DNA of 64,000 nucleotides from Solimonas soli DSM 21787 (GTDB taxonomy: Bacteria; Pseudomonadota; Gammaproteobacteria; Nevskiales; Nevskiaceae): the NCBI RefSeq assembly GCF_000474945.1, contig NZ_AXDW01000007.1:62001-126000 (forward strand), in the 5' to 3' direction. A program made the translations under genes and the position numbers. This document shows, piece by piece, positions 18,277-27,169 of the stretch; the stretch's first letter is position 1, and each line of letters starts with the position of its first letter. The notes under the pieces were generated by a model. That model was not told where the DNA came from, searched no databases, and saw nothing but the letters and a program-made list of their open reading frames with translations.

Positions 18277-20076
18277 CTAGAAGCGCAGTTCGCCGCGGCC
18301 GATCGCCGCATACAGCGTGCTGTCGAGCGGCTCGTAGCCGCGCGCGCGATCGCGCAGCACGTACAGCGGCTCGCCGACGCGGAGCGGATCGAAGGCTTCC
18401 TGCTTGAGTTCCAGCTTGCGGAACTTGAAGGTCGCCGTGGTCTCCTGCTGCGCGCGCAGGCGCACGAACAGCGGCACCGCATAGGCCGGCAGCGCCGCGC
18501 ACAGATGCCGCGCCAGCGCCGCGCCGTCGAACTCGCCGTCCAGCGTCAGCGCCGCCATGCCGGCGCGGCCATCGCTGTCCGGCAGCTGCACGCCATAGAC
18601 GACGGCCTCGGCGACGCCGGGAAACTGGTTCAGCACGGCCTCGACCTCGGTGGTCGCCACGTTCTCGCCCTTCCAGCGGAAGGTGTCGCCGACCCGGTCG
18701 ACGAACTGGATGTGCGCGAAGCCCTGGTCGCGCACCAGATCACCGCTGTTGAACCAGCAGTCGCCGCGCTTGAAGACATCGCGCAGCAGCTTGGCCTCGC
18801 TGGCTTTCTTGTCGGTGTAGCCGTCGAACGGCGCGCGCTCGGTGACTTCGGTGATCAGCAGGCCGACGCCACCCCTGGCGACGCGCGACATGAAGCCGTC
18901 GGCGCCGCGCCGCGGCGCTTCCGCCGCGGCATCGAATTCGACGATCGCGAACGGCAGCGGACAGAAGCCGGCGGTGCGCGCGAGGCCGAAACCGTTGACG
19001 AAGGCGAGATTGGCTTCGGACGCGCCGTAGAACTCGCAGATGCGTTCGATGCCGAAGCGCTGCTGGAAGGCGTCCCACAGCTCGGCGCGCAGGCCGTTGC
19101 CGATCACCACGCGCACGCGGTGCTGGCGATCGCCCGGCTTCGGCGGCTGGTTGAGCAGGTAGCGGCACAGCTCGCCGATGTAGCAGAAGGCGGTCGCGTC
19201 GTAGCGGCGGATCTCGTCCCAGAAGCGCGAGGCGCTGAACTTGCGGCCGAGCGCCAGCGCGGCGCCGGCGCCGAGCGTCGTGCTCCACGACACGGTCAGC
19301 GCATTGTTGTGATAGAGCGGCAGCGGGCAGTACAGCACGTCGTCGCGGCGCAGGCGCACGGCCAGCTGGCCCATGCCGGCAAGGCTGCGCATCCAGCGGT
19401 AGTGCGTCATGCGCGAGGCTTTCGGCAGGCCGGTGGTGCCCGAGGTGAAGATGTAGAAGCAGGGATCGCCCAGCGTCACCTGCGCCGTCTCCGGCAGCGC
19501 CGCGGCGGACGCCGTCGCGCTTTCCTCGCGCAGCCGCCCGTAGCCGGCCGGCGCCGCGCCCTCGCCGTCCCACCACAGCTGCACCGTGTGTGCACCGCGC
19601 ACGCCGTAGCCGGCGCTGTCGAGCGCGCCGACGCATTCCTCGCCGACGACGATGGCCCTGGCCTGGGTGATCTTGATGCTGTGCGCCAGAACCTCGCCGC
19701 GCTGGTTCGGATTGAGCATCGCCGCCACCGCGCCGAGCTTGACGGCGGCCAGCGCGCAGGCGAGCGCCTCGGGGCGGTTCTCGAACAGCAGGGAGACGAC
19801 TTCGCCGCGCTTCAGGCCGCGCGCCTTCAGCACGTGGGCGATGCGATTGGCCCAGGCGTTGAACTCCGCGTAGGTCCAGCTGCGTTCCTCGAAGCGCAGC
19901 GCGACGCGCTGCGGCTGCGTCGCCGCGAGTTGCTCGTAGCGCCGGCCGATCGACAGCGGCGTCGTCGGCTTGAAGCGGATCAGGTTCCACAGGCCGCGTT
20001 GCGTGCTCGCGAAATCGGGCAGGGTCGACACCATGCCGCGCAGCAGGTCGCGAAAGTGCACGCGATCGTCACTCAT
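18277..20076 (-). CDS. Long-chain/very-long-chain acyl-CoA synthetase
   Basis: An AMP-forming ligase of 599 residues that activates fatty acids to acyl-CoA. The P-loop-like motif is YIFTSGTTGLPKAS. GNGLRAELWDAFQQRFG followed by ICEFYGASEANLAFVN is the substrate-domain region of the FadD6/SLC27 branch. The hinge and C-terminal region include NSGDLVRDQGFAHIQFVDRV, then GDTFRWKGENVATTEVEAVL. The terminal segment has TATFKFRKLELKQEAFDP, with the conserved Lys. ATG 20076 has GGAGGAG five bases upstream. It heads the SRPBCC, dehydrogenase and crotonase genes on the minus strand and follows an OlsF-like acyltransferase, suggesting a lipid-metabolism transcription unit. Confidence 0.92.
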   Translation of the reverse strand: MSDDRVHFRDLLRGMVSTLPDFASTQRGLWNLIRFKPTTPLSIGRRYEQLAATQPQRVALRFEERSWTYAEFNAWANRIAHVLKARGLKRGEVVSLLFENRPEALACALAAVKLGAVAAMLNPNQRGEVLAHSIKITQARAIVVGEECVGALDSAGYGVRGAHTVQLWWDGEGAAPAGYGRLREESATASAAALPETAQVTLGDPCFYIFTSGTTGLPKASRMTHYRWMRSLAGMGQLAVRLRRDDVLYCPLPLYHNNALTVSWSTTLGAGAALALGRKFSASRFWDEIRRYDATAFCYIGELCRYLLNQPPKPGDRQHRVRVVIGNGLRAELWDAFQQRFGIERICEFYGASEANLAFVNGFGLARTAGFCPLPFAIVEFDAAAEAPRRGADGFMSRVARGGVGLLITEVTERAPFDGYTDKKASEAKLLRDVFKRGDCWFNSGDLVRDQGFAHIQFVDRVGDTFRWKGENVATTEVEAVLNQFPGVAEAVVYGVQLPDSDGRAGMAALTLDGEFDGAALARHLCAALPAYAVPLFVRLRAQQETTATFKFRKLELKQEAFDPLRVGEPLYVLRDRARGYEPLDSTLYAAIGRGELRF

Positions 20077-20148
20077 GGAACTCCTCCGCATCAGGCCGGC
20101 CACTTTCGGCAGCGGCCGGTCCGGCAGCAAGCGCCGCGGCGCCAGCGC

Positions 20149-21918
20149 TCACTGTCCTGCGAGCGGTGCCGCGCTGCCGCGCGCGACGCCGAGGAAGTGC
20201 TCGAGCGTGCGCGGCGGAATCTGCGCGACGTCGACGAAGACCAGACCATCGAGCGTGCCGCCGAAGCTGTCGTCGACATTGAAGCCGGCGAAGCGGCCGT
20301 TGAGTTCGAGATAGTGGCGCAGCAGGACCGGCAGGCCGGGCCCGCGCCCGACGCGCGCGATCACGCGCGACAGCAGCTTGGGATCGGCGAGCGCCGACAC
20401 CACGTTGCGCTGCGCCGCCGGCTGCGGCCGCTGCGGCAGCGGATGCAGTGCCTCGATCAGCGCGGCGAGTGCCGGATCGGCGTGATGCGTGCTCAGCGTC
20501 TCGGCAATCAGGCGCCGCGCCGCCGCGCTGTAGCTCGGGCTGATGCTGACCGGCCCGAACAGGTAGCGGATCTCGGGCCGCCGCGCGAGCACGGCGGCGA
20601 TGCCGCCCCACAACAGGCGCAGCGGCTGGAAGCTGCGCTGCCAGGCCGGCGCGACGAAGGAGCGGCCGAGCTCGATCGCCGGGCCGGTCTGCGCGAACAG
20701 GCGCGTGTCGTAGCGGAACAGGCTGCGCGTGTAGAAGCCGTCGACGCCGTATTGCGCGACGATCGCCTCGCTGAAGCCGAAGCGGTAGGCGCCGACGATC
20801 TCGCGCCGCCCGGGATGCCAGAGGAACAGGTGTTCGTAGTGGGCGTCGTAGCGATCGAGATCGCGCGCCAGGCCACTGCCTTCCTGCAGCGCGCGGAAGC
20901 TCTCCTCGCGCAGGCGGCCGATCTCGGCGAGCAGCCGCGGCATGCGCGGCGACGGCGCCAGATACAGCTCGAACTCGCCGGCTTCGAGCAGCCTGCAGTC
21001 GCCGAGACGCGCCACCTCGGCCGCCAGCTCCGCCGGCTCGGCGCGCGGCGCCAGCGGCGCCAGGGCGCGCCCGGCACCCGCCGCCTCGGCGCGCTGGCCG
21101 TCGACACCGAGCGTGTAGGTCAGCAGGCGCAGGTAATCGGTTTGCGCGTTCTCGGCGATGCGCGCCAGCTCGCGCGGTTCGACCGGTTCGCCGAGGCGCA
21201 GGCCCAGCGTGCGGCCGCGCAGGGCGAGCAGATCGCGCGCCAGCAGCGCGGTGCGCAGGCGCGTGTTGACGACGCCGGCGGCCAGCGAGCGCAGGCGCGG
21301 CCGGCCCTCGACGAACAGCGGCAGCACGCGCGCGCCGCTGCGCCGCGCCAGCACCGCCACGGTCGGCGACCAGGGCGGATCGCTGACCTGTCGCGCGCTC
21401 CAGTCGACGCGGCTGACCTCGCCGGCGGGGAACACGATCAGCACGCCGCCGTCGTTCAGATGGCGCAGGGCGCTGCGGATGCTGGCGCCGTTGACGCCGC
21501 TCTTGAAGACGTCGACCGGAACCACCAGCGGCGCCAGCTCCGGCAGGGTCTGCAGCAGTGTGTTGGCGAGCAGGCGCACGTCGCGACGACGACGCAGGAA
21601 GAGGTCGGCGAGCGCGAGGCCCTCGGCGGCGCCGTAGGGATGGTTGGCGACGACCAGCAACGGTCCTTCGGCCGGGATGTCCTCGAGCCGTCCGGCCCTG
21701 AGCCGGTAGTCGATGCCGAGCGCGTCGAGCGCGTAGCGCACGAAGTCCGGCGGCGGCATCGCCGTCGGGCGTCGCCGATAGTGGCTTTCCAGCTCGCGAA
21801 AGCCGATCGCCGCATCGGCGAGCGCTGCAGCCCAAGCCAGGCCGCGCGTGCGCGGCAGCCCGATCGTCACCGCCTCGGCGGCCGATCCCCCGGCGGGGGT
21901 ACGGGGCGAAGTGTCCAT
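20149..21918 (-). CDS. Bifunctional acyltransferase, OlsF-like (ornithine lipid synthase)
   Basis: A 589-residue fusion of two acyltransferase domains. The N-terminal half is a PlsC-type O-acyltransferase with VVANHPYGAAEGLALADLF (N-H-P-Y-G motif), FPAGEVSRVDWSARQV and RVLPLFVEGRPR. The C-terminal half is an OlsB/hemolysin-like N-acyltransferase with HLFLWHPGRREIVGAYRFGF, DGFYTRSLFRYD, then ELGRSFVAPAWQRSFQPLRL. This order matches OlsF, which makes lyso-ornithine lipid with the C-terminal domain and acylates it with the N-terminal one. Membrane-associated and cytoplasmic-facing by family. Start ATG 21918 has GAGGTG upstream. Phosphorus-free lipids of this type often help under phosphate limitation; no Pho box was identified here. 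Confidence 0.85.
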   Translation of the reverse strand: MDTSPRTPAGGSAAEAVTIGLPRTRGLAWAAALADAAIGFRELESHYRRRPTAMPPPDFVRYALDALGIDYRLRAGRLEDIPAEGPLLVVANHPYGAAEGLALADLFLRRRRDVRLLANTLLQTLPELAPLVVPVDVFKSGVNGASIRSALRHLNDGGVLIVFPAGEVSRVDWSARQVSDPPWSPTVAVLARRSGARVLPLFVEGRPRLRSLAAGVVNTRLRTALLARDLLALRGRTLGLRLGEPVEPRELARIAENAQTDYLRLLTYTLGVDGQRAEAAGAGRALAPLAPRAEPAELAAEVARLGDCRLLEAGEFELYLAPSPRMPRLLAEIGRLREESFRALQEGSGLARDLDRYDAHYEHLFLWHPGRREIVGAYRFGFSEAIVAQYGVDGFYTRSLFRYDTRLFAQTGPAIELGRSFVAPAWQRSFQPLRLLWGGIAAVLARRPEIRYLFGPVSISPSYSAAARRLIAETLSTHHADPALAALIEALHPLPQRPQPAAQRNVVSALADPKLLSRVIARVGRGPGLPVLLRHYLELNGRFAGFNVDDSFGGTLDGLVFVDVAQIPPRTLEHFLGVARGSAAPLAGQ

Positions 21919-22005
21919 AAGGCACCTCGTGATTCTTGTTCGAATGTGAAAGCAATCGACGCGGATCGCGCCGGATTGGGGCGCGACCTGCACCATACTC
22001 GCGCC

Positions 22006-22011
22006 ATTATA
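22006..22011 (-). promoter_or_regulatory. Probable -10 element of the OlsF-like gene
   Basis: The minus strand reads a perfect TATAAT about 90 bases before the start codon at 21918. No good -35 is seen at 16-18 bases, so an activator may be needed. Confidence 0.4.
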
Positions 22012-22118
22012 GGGGCGCGCCGCCCGGCGAGGCCTTGCCCAGTCCTCGCGAGGTCTTGCATACGCACCGGCTCGCGGCCGGCTTACACTGCGTCGCACCC
22101 AGACAGAGAGCGGGCTCG

Positions 22119-23012
22119 ATGTCGAGCGACAAGTCCAGCAGCGAATCACCGCGCGACGCCGTCCTGGCCGCCGTGTTCAAGGCCTATCCGCTCGAGGTTT
22201 CGCTGGTCGAGTCGTTCGAATACTGCGGACACTGGTTCGAGAACGAGCCGCCGACGCCGCAAGGCAGCTTCCATCTGATCGACCGCGGCCGCTGCTGGGT
22301 GCACAGCGCGCATCTGCGCGAGCCGCTGCAGCTGCAGGCCGGCGATCTGGTCGTGTTTCCGCGCGGCAGCGCGCACACGCTGCAGGCGCGTCGGGCGGAC
22401 GAAGCGCCGCAGCCCGATCTCTACAGCACGCTGATCTGCGGCGCGTTCCGCTTCAGCTCGGAGCGGCAGAATCCGCTGCTGCGGGCCTTGCCGGAAGCGT
22501 TCGTGGTGCGCGCCGACAGCGGCGGCCCGGCCTTCCGCGAGCTGGCCCAGGTGCTGGCGTCCAGCGCCCGCCGCCCGCTGCCCGGCCAGCAGGCGCTGCT
22601 CAACAAGCTCGCCGACAGCCTGTTCGTGATGGCGGTCTGCGTCTACGCCGCGCAGGCCGCGGGCGACGGTGCCGGCCTGCTCGCCGCGCTCGCCGATCCG
22701 CGCCTGGCCAAGGCTCTCGCGGCCATCCACATGCAGCCCGGCACGGCCTGGCGCGTCGATACCCTGGCCAGGGTCGCCGGCATGTCGCGCACGGCGTTCT
22801 CGGTCGAGTTCACGCGCAGGCTCGGCCTGAGTCCGTTCCAGTACCTCACCGAATGCCGCATCGCCGAAGCGCGCCGCCTGCTGGCGGACCGCCGCCTCTC
22901 GGTCGCCGCGATCGCCGAACAGCTCGGCTATCAGAGCGAGGCGGCATTCCGGCGCACGTTCAAGCGCATCGAGGGCGTCGGTCCCGGCCAGCTGCGCCGT
23001 GCCGCCGCATGA
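22119..23012 (+). CDS. AraC-family transcriptional regulator with cupin sensor
   Basis: A 297-residue regulator. The N-terminal cupin-like AraC domain contains GSFHLIDRGRCWVHSAHL and LQLQAGDLVVFPRGSAHTLQ. The C-terminal double helix-turn-helix contains TLARVAGMSRTAFSVEFTRR, GLSPFQYLTECRIAEARRLL, AIAEQLGYQSEAAFRRTFKR. The AraC_cupin subgroup often controls nearby dehydrogenases or hydrolases. Its start ATG 22119 was chosen because the frame upstream lacks family likeness. Its stop overlaps the start of the following lipoprotein hydrolase by four bases, so the two are translationally coupled. It is divergent from the OlsF-like gene, which makes that gene or the hydrolase candidate targets. Confidence 0.9.
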   Translation: MSSDKSSSESPRDAVLAAVFKAYPLEVSLVESFEYCGHWFENEPPTPQGSFHLIDRGRCWVHSAHLREPLQLQAGDLVVFPRGSAHTLQARRADEAPQPDLYSTLICGAFRFSSERQNPLLRALPEAFVVRADSGGPAFRELAQVLASSARRPLPGQQALLNKLADSLFVMAVCVYAAQAAGDGAGLLAALADPRLAKALAAIHMQPGTAWRVDTLARVAGMSRTAFSVEFTRRLGLSPFQYLTECRIAEARRLLADRRLSVAAIAEQLGYQSEAAFRRTFKRIEGVGPGQLRRAAA

Positions 23013-23860
23013 GGCGCGCGACGTTCGCCATGGCATGCCTGACGCTCGGAGCCTGCCTCTCGGCGCCGTATCCGTCGGGCGATCTCGAGCGGCTCTATCC
23101 GGATCCGCGGATGCGGCCGCAGCTGCGCACGATCGACGTCGATGGCCACGCGCTGCACTACGCCGAGCGCGTGCAGAGCGGCACGCCGCGCATTCTCTTC
23201 GTCCACGGCTCGCCGGGCGACTGGCAGGGTTTCGCCGATTACCTGAAGCGCCCGGAGCTGCAGGCCTATGGCCCGCTGCTGGCGCCCGACCGCCCGGGCT
23301 ATGGCGGTTCCGATGCGCACACGATCGTGGTCAGCCTCGCCGAGCAGGCGCGGCGCATGGCCGGCCTGCTCGACGGCGACGGCGCGCCGGCGATCGTCGT
23401 CGGCCATTCGCTCGGCGGCGCGATCGCCGCACGGCTGGCGATGGACGATCCGCGGCGCGTGCGCGGCCTGCTGCTGCTCGCGCCGTCGGTCGCGCCGGAA
23501 CTCGAAGCGCCGCGCTGGTATCAACGCGTCGCCGACTGGCGCCTCATGCACTGGCTGCTGCCGCGAGCGCTCGTCGATTCCAACGACGAACTGCTGCCGC
23601 TGCAGGGCGAGCTGCGCGCGATGCGGGCCGGCTGGGCGGAACTGCGCATGCCGGTCTACGTCGTGCAGGGCATGCGTGACGCCCTGGTCGATCCGCGCAC
23701 CGCCGACTTTCTCGAGCAGGCGCTCGCGCACACGCCGCATCGCATCATCCGCTACGCCGACGCCGGGCATCTGCTGCTCTGGCAAGAGCCGGATCGCGTG
23801 GTCGCGGCGCTGCAGGATCTGATCCGCGCCAGCGCGCCGGATGCGAACGAACAGCAATGA
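23009..23860 (+). CDS. Alpha/beta-hydrolase lipoprotein
   Basis: A 283-residue hydrolase exported as a lipoprotein. The signal peptide ends TLGAC (Cys 16). The oxyanion segment is ILFVHGSPGDWQGF, the nucleophile elbow is GHSLGG (Ser 134), the acid is probably the Asp in GMRDALVDPRT, and the catalytic His is in DAGHLLLW. The substrate is unknown; esterase or lipase activity is typical of the fold. It overlaps the AraC-family gene by four bases and probably shares its transcript. Confidence 0.87.
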   Translation: MRRATFAMACLTLGACLSAPYPSGDLERLYPDPRMRPQLRTIDVDGHALHYAERVQSGTPRILFVHGSPGDWQGFADYLKRPELQAYGPLLAPDRPGYGGSDAHTIVVSLAEQARRMAGLLDGDGAPAIVVGHSLGGAIAARLAMDDPRRVRGLLLLAPSVAPELEAPRWYQRVADWRLMHWLLPRALVDSNDELLPLQGELRAMRAGWAELRMPVYVVQGMRDALVDPRTADFLEQALAHTPHRIIRYADAGHLLLWQEPDRVVAALQDLIRASAPDANEQQ

Positions 23861-23991
23861 AGTCCGCGCGCGCGGCGCTATCGGCTGGCGCGGCCGCAGC
23901 GTAAGGTAGCCGGGTCAGCCGATGTTCAGCGCGCAGCCATAGAACGCCTGCGAGCATCGCGGAAATTTTGAGTTGCGTATGAGGATTGAGC

Positions 23992-24441
23992 ATGTTCGAC
24001 CGCCTGCGGCGGCTGATGGACAGCGTTTTCGGCGCCGTGCTCGGCGGCGCCTGCTATGGCAGCTGGGCGACCTTCGCCAACTGGAGCGCCGGCGCGCCGC
24101 ATGCGCTGCGCATCGGCGTCACCCACTTTGCGATGAGCACCGGCCTGACCCTCAGCGGCGTGATGATCATGAACCGGCTGTTCGCGCTGAGCCGCGCGCC
24201 GCGCCTCGGCGCCGCGCTCGCGTTCGGCGGCTCGATGGCGTTCACCTACGCGCTGCTGATCGGCGTGCACGCGCTGATCGGCACGCCGCACATCCTGCTG
24301 ACCCTGGCGCCGGGTTTCGTGCCGACGCTGTCGTTCTGCACCCTGTATTCCCTGCTGCTGCTGCGCGAGGCGCGCACGGGGCAGCAGGCCGCGCCGGCCA
24401 GCGACGAGATCGACGATGAAGCAGCGCCCGTCGTTCGCTGA
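23992..24441 (+). CDS. Small multi-pass membrane protein of unknown function
   Basis: A 149-residue protein with about four hydrophobic helices: VFGAVLGGACYGSWATF, then ALRIGVTHFAMSTGLTLSG, AFGGSMAFTYALLIGVHALI and FVPTLSFCTLYSLLLL. The C-terminal tail is acidic and probably cytoplasmic. ATG 23992 has GAGG seven bases upstream. It overlaps the next gene (DinB-like) by 26 bases, so the two are likely expressed together. I do not recognise a named family. Confidence 0.72.
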   Translation: MFDRLRRLMDSVFGAVLGGACYGSWATFANWSAGAPHALRIGVTHFAMSTGLTLSGVMIMNRLFALSRAPRLGAALAFGGSMAFTYALLIGVHALIGTPHILLTLAPGFVPTLSFCTLYSLLLLREARTGQQAAPASDEIDDEAAPVVR

Positions 24442-24934
24442 CGTCATCGCCTTCAACGTCGCCGTGGTCGGCCAGGGCCGCGCGCTGGCGCAGTGCTATG
24501 CCGGCCGCGACGAGGCTTTCGCCGCCAATGTCGGCCCGCATCTGCGGCACATCATCGAGCACTACGAGGCCTTGCTCGATCGCGAACCGGGCGCGCTCGT
24601 CGACTACGATCATCGCGCGCGCGATCGCAGCGTCGAGCGTTCGACGCGGATCGCCATGGCGCGCATCGATGCGCTCGCCGAGAAGCTGCGCGCCCTGCGC
24701 GAGCGCGCGCCCGCCGAGCCGGTGTCGGTCGGCTTCTCGATCGGCCTCGACGGCGCCGATTTCTGCGTGAGTCCGTCGAGTCTGGTCCGCGAGCTCAACT
24801 TCGTCGCCAGCCACGCCATCCATCACTACGCGATCATCCGGCCGCTGGTGGAAGCCGCCGGCGTCGTGCTGCCCGATGAGTTCGGCAAGGCGCCGGAGAC
24901 CGTGCGCTACGAACGCTTGCAGTGGACGACCTGA
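24416..24934 (+). CDS. DinB-like metal-binding protein
   Basis: A 172-residue four-helix-bundle protein. His residues at the usual places of the DinB/YfiT metal site are seen in GPHLRHIIEHYEALL and FVASHAIHHYAIIRPL. Members range from thiol transferases to proteins of unknown role, and the sequence here does not decide. The start lies within the end of the preceding membrane-protein gene, and the GTG start of the following ATP-grasp gene is 10 bases downstream, so three genes form a tight unit. Confidence 0.78.
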   Translation: MKQRPSFADVIAFNVAVVGQGRALAQCYAGRDEAFAANVGPHLRHIIEHYEALLDREPGALVDYDHRARDRSVERSTRIAMARIDALAEKLRALRERAPAEPVSVGFSIGLDGADFCVSPSSLVRELNFVASHAIHHYAIIRPLVEAAGVVLPDEFGKAPETVRYERLQWTT

Positions 24935-24944
24935 GCGTGACGTC

Positions 24945-26045
24945 GTGAGCCAGGCGATCGATCTCGCCGCGCAGCCCTACCGCGCACCGCTCACCGAACG
25001 CCTGGCCATCCGCTGGGCGCGCATGCGGCGCTGGGAGTTCTGGCCAGCCTGGCTGTTCTACATCCCGGTCATCGCCTGGATTCTCTGGCTCGGCCTGCGC
25101 CACCGCAGCCCGACCGCCTTCACCGCCGCCAATCCCGCCTTCGACTCGGGCGGCGTGGTCGGCGAGAGCAAGGCCGTCGCCCTCGGCGCCCTGCAGCAGA
25201 ACGCGCCCGGGCTCGTCGCCCATTTCGAACTGCTGCCGCTCGGCGAAGCGCTCGAGCTGCGCATCGCCCGCGCGCAGCGCTTCGCGGCGCTCGGCGGCGG
25301 CTATCCGGTCGTGCTCAAGCCGGACATCGGCTCGCGCGGCCGCGGCGTCGCCGTGATCCGCGACGAAGCGGCGCTGCGCGCGTATCTGACGCAGGCCAGC
25401 GGCGACGTGCTGGTGCAGCGCTACATCGGCGGCGAGGAGTTCGGCCTGTTCGTCTACCGCGAGCCGGGCAGCGGCGCGCCGCGTCTCTATTCGATCACGC
25501 ACAAATGCTTCCCCAGCGTCACCGGCGACGGCAGGCGGCGGCTGGTCGAGCTGATCGCCGACGACGCGCGGGCGCGGCTGATCGCGCCGCTGCTGTGGCA
25601 GCGCTTCGCCGACCGCCTGCAGGAGATTCCGGCGCCGGGCGAGCGCTTCGCGCTGGTCGAGATCGGCGCGCATTGCCGCGGCTCGCTGTTCCTCGACGCC
25701 TCGCATCTGGCGAGCGAGGCGCTGCTCGCGGCCGTCGCGCGCGTGTTCGAGGCGATTCCCGGATTTCACTTCGGCCGCCTCGACCTGCGGTGCCCGTCCG
25801 AAGCGGCGCTGCGCGAAGGCCGCGAGCTGCGCATCCTCGAGGTCAACGGCGTCACCGCCGAGGCGGCGCACATCTACCACCCCGGCACACCGCTGCGCCG
25901 CGGCTATGCCTCGATGTTCCGGCAATGGCGGCTCGCCTTCGCGATCGGCGCCGAAAACGCCGCGCGCGGCGCGACGATCACCGGACCCTTCGAGCTGCTG
26001 CACCGCTTCCGTGCCGATCTCGAACGCGGCAAGGCCTGGTCCTGA
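24945..26045 (+). CDS. Membrane-anchored ATP-grasp family protein
   Basis: A 366-residue protein. A transmembrane helix, WPAWLFYIPVIAWILWLGLR, lies near residues 32-51. The cytoplasmic part has an ATP-grasp fold: GGGYPVVLKPDIGSRGRGVA with the ATP-binding Lys, LVQRYIGGEEFGLFVY, ALVEIGAHCRGSLFLDAS, and the metal-binding end RILEVNGVTAEAAHIYHP. Such enzymes ligate a carboxylate to an amine or thiol using ATP, as in D-Ala-D-Ala ligase, but the substrate here is unknown. GTG 24945 was chosen because the frame is open further up but loses sense. An ATG at 25023 would remove the basic N-terminus. It follows the DinB-like gene closely. Confidence 0.78.
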   Translation: MSQAIDLAAQPYRAPLTERLAIRWARMRRWEFWPAWLFYIPVIAWILWLGLRHRSPTAFTAANPAFDSGGVVGESKAVALGALQQNAPGLVAHFELLPLGEALELRIARAQRFAALGGGYPVVLKPDIGSRGRGVAVIRDEAALRAYLTQASGDVLVQRYIGGEEFGLFVYREPGSGAPRLYSITHKCFPSVTGDGRRRLVELIADDARARLIAPLLWQRFADRLQEIPAPGERFALVEIGAHCRGSLFLDASHLASEALLAAVARVFEAIPGFHFGRLDLRCPSEAALREGRELRILEVNGVTAEAAHIYHPGTPLRRGYASMFRQWRLAFAIGAENAARGATITGPFELLHRFRADLERGKAWS

Positions 26046-26149
26046 GCCGCAAGACCGCCTGAACGATCGCGCATGAATCGCGGCGGCGCGCGCGCAGGCA
26101 GCGCGCCGTCATCGGCCTACGATGGCGGCATCCCGTCATGGAGCCCGCC

Positions 26150-26605
26150 ATGTTGCGTTCCACTCTCGTGCGCATCTTTGTCGTCCTCGCCTGCGTCGCC
26201 AGCGGCGCCGCGCAGGCAGGCCCGCTGATCAACAAATCCCTGTTCGGCGGGCTGGCCCTCGACGGCTACGATGCCGTCGCCTACCAGACCGACCATCAGG
26301 CCGTGCCGGGCAAGGCCGAGTACAGCTACCGCTGGCAGGACGCCAGCTGGCGTTTCGCGAGCGCCGATCATCTCAAGCTGTTCAAGGCCGATCCGCAGCG
26401 CTACGCGCCCCAGTACGGAGGCTATTGCGCGTACGCGGTCGGCGCCAAGAATGAGCTCGTCGACGTCGACCCCGAGGCGTTCAGCGTCGTCGATGGCAAG
26501 CTGTACCTGAACTACTCGAAGGACATCCGCGCGAAGTGGGATGCCGACCGCGCGCATCTGATCGAAGCCGCCGACCGCAACTGGCCGGCATTGAACCGCA
26601 AGTGA
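26150..26605 (+). CDS. Exported YHS-domain protein
   Basis: A 151-residue secreted protein. A signal peptide ends ASGAAQA before GPLINKSLF. The YHS domain shows LALDGYDAVAYQTDHQAV, YRWQDASWRFASADHLKLFK, then PQRYAPQYGGYCAYAVGAKN, and ends with RNWPALNRK. YHS domains are often found with copper or other metal enzymes; binding is not shown here. ATG 26150 is preferred over ATG 26138 because GGAG at 26141-26144 lies six bases ahead of it. A DoxX-like membrane protein follows after 11 bases, probably in one operon. Confidence 0.86.
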   Translation: MLRSTLVRIFVVLACVASGAAQAGPLINKSLFGGLALDGYDAVAYQTDHQAVPGKAEYSYRWQDASWRFASADHLKLFKADPQRYAPQYGGYCAYAVGAKNELVDVDPEAFSVVDGKLYLNYSKDIRAKWDADRAHLIEAADRNWPALNRK

Positions 26606-26616
26606 GGGGAACGGAC

Positions 26617-27102
26617 ATGGACTTCATCAAGCGTCACGGCCACGTCGCACCGGCTCTCTTCGTCATCTTCGTCTTCGTGCAGTCGCTGTTCTTCAAGTTC
26701 AGCGACTCGCCGGAGACGATCTACATCTTCCAGACCAAGCTCGATCCCTGGGCGGCGAGCCTCGGCTTCCCGGGCCTGTTCGCGCCCGGCGGGCCGTTCA
26801 ACGCGCACGTCATCGGCAGCGCGGAGCTCCTCGCCTCGCTGCTGCTGCTCGCCGGCACCTTCGTCGCGCGCTGGCGCCTGCTGCAGGCGCTCGGCGCGCT
26901 GCTCGGGCTCGCCGTCATCAGCGGCGCGATCTTCTTCCACCTGTTCACGCCGCTCGGCGTCGCCGTCATCAACGCCGACGGCAGCAGCGACGGCGGCGAG
27001 CTGTTCACGCTCGCCTGCGGCGTATGGATCTGCAGCGCGATCCTGATCTGGCTGCGCCGCGAACTGCTGCTCGGCCTGCTGCGCCGCCCGCGAATGGCCT
27101 GA
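26617..27102 (+). CDS. DoxX-family membrane protein
   Basis: A 161-residue integral membrane protein with four hydrophobic helices, the first in VAPALFVIFVFVQSLFFKFS and the last in LACGVWICSAILIWLRR. The pattern SAELLASLLLLAGTF after a glycine-rich loop matches DoxX/DoxD-like proteins, which are linked to quinol or redox functions in some species. The true role is unknown. ATG 26617 has GAGGGGA upstream. It is the last gene before a strong bidirectional terminator. Confidence 0.8.
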   Translation: MDFIKRHGHVAPALFVIFVFVQSLFFKFSDSPETIYIFQTKLDPWAASLGFPGLFAPGGPFNAHVIGSAELLASLLLLAGTFVARWRLLQALGALLGLAVISGAIFFHLFTPLGVAVINADGSSDGGELFTLACGVWICSAILIWLRRELLLGLLRRPRMA

Positions 27103-27126
27103 GCCGCCGCGAGGCGAGAACGACAG

Positions 27127-27162
27127 AAACGACAAGGCCCGCTCGCGCGGGCCTTGTCGTTT
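27127..27162. terminator. Bidirectional terminator with 16-base perfect stem
   Basis: Arms 27127-27142 and 27147-27162 are perfect reverse complements with a four-base loop and A/T ends on both sides. It ends the DoxX transcript and, in the other direction, the tRNA-Gln transcript. Confidence 0.92.
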
Positions 27163-27169
27163 ATCGGAT

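Noticed and set aside
18001-22278. A plus-strand frame of about 1425 codons opposite the lipid genes
   Set aside because: The minus strand carries clear acyl-CoA ligase and acyltransferase genes here. Very high GC in codon position 3 keeps the opposite frame free of stops.
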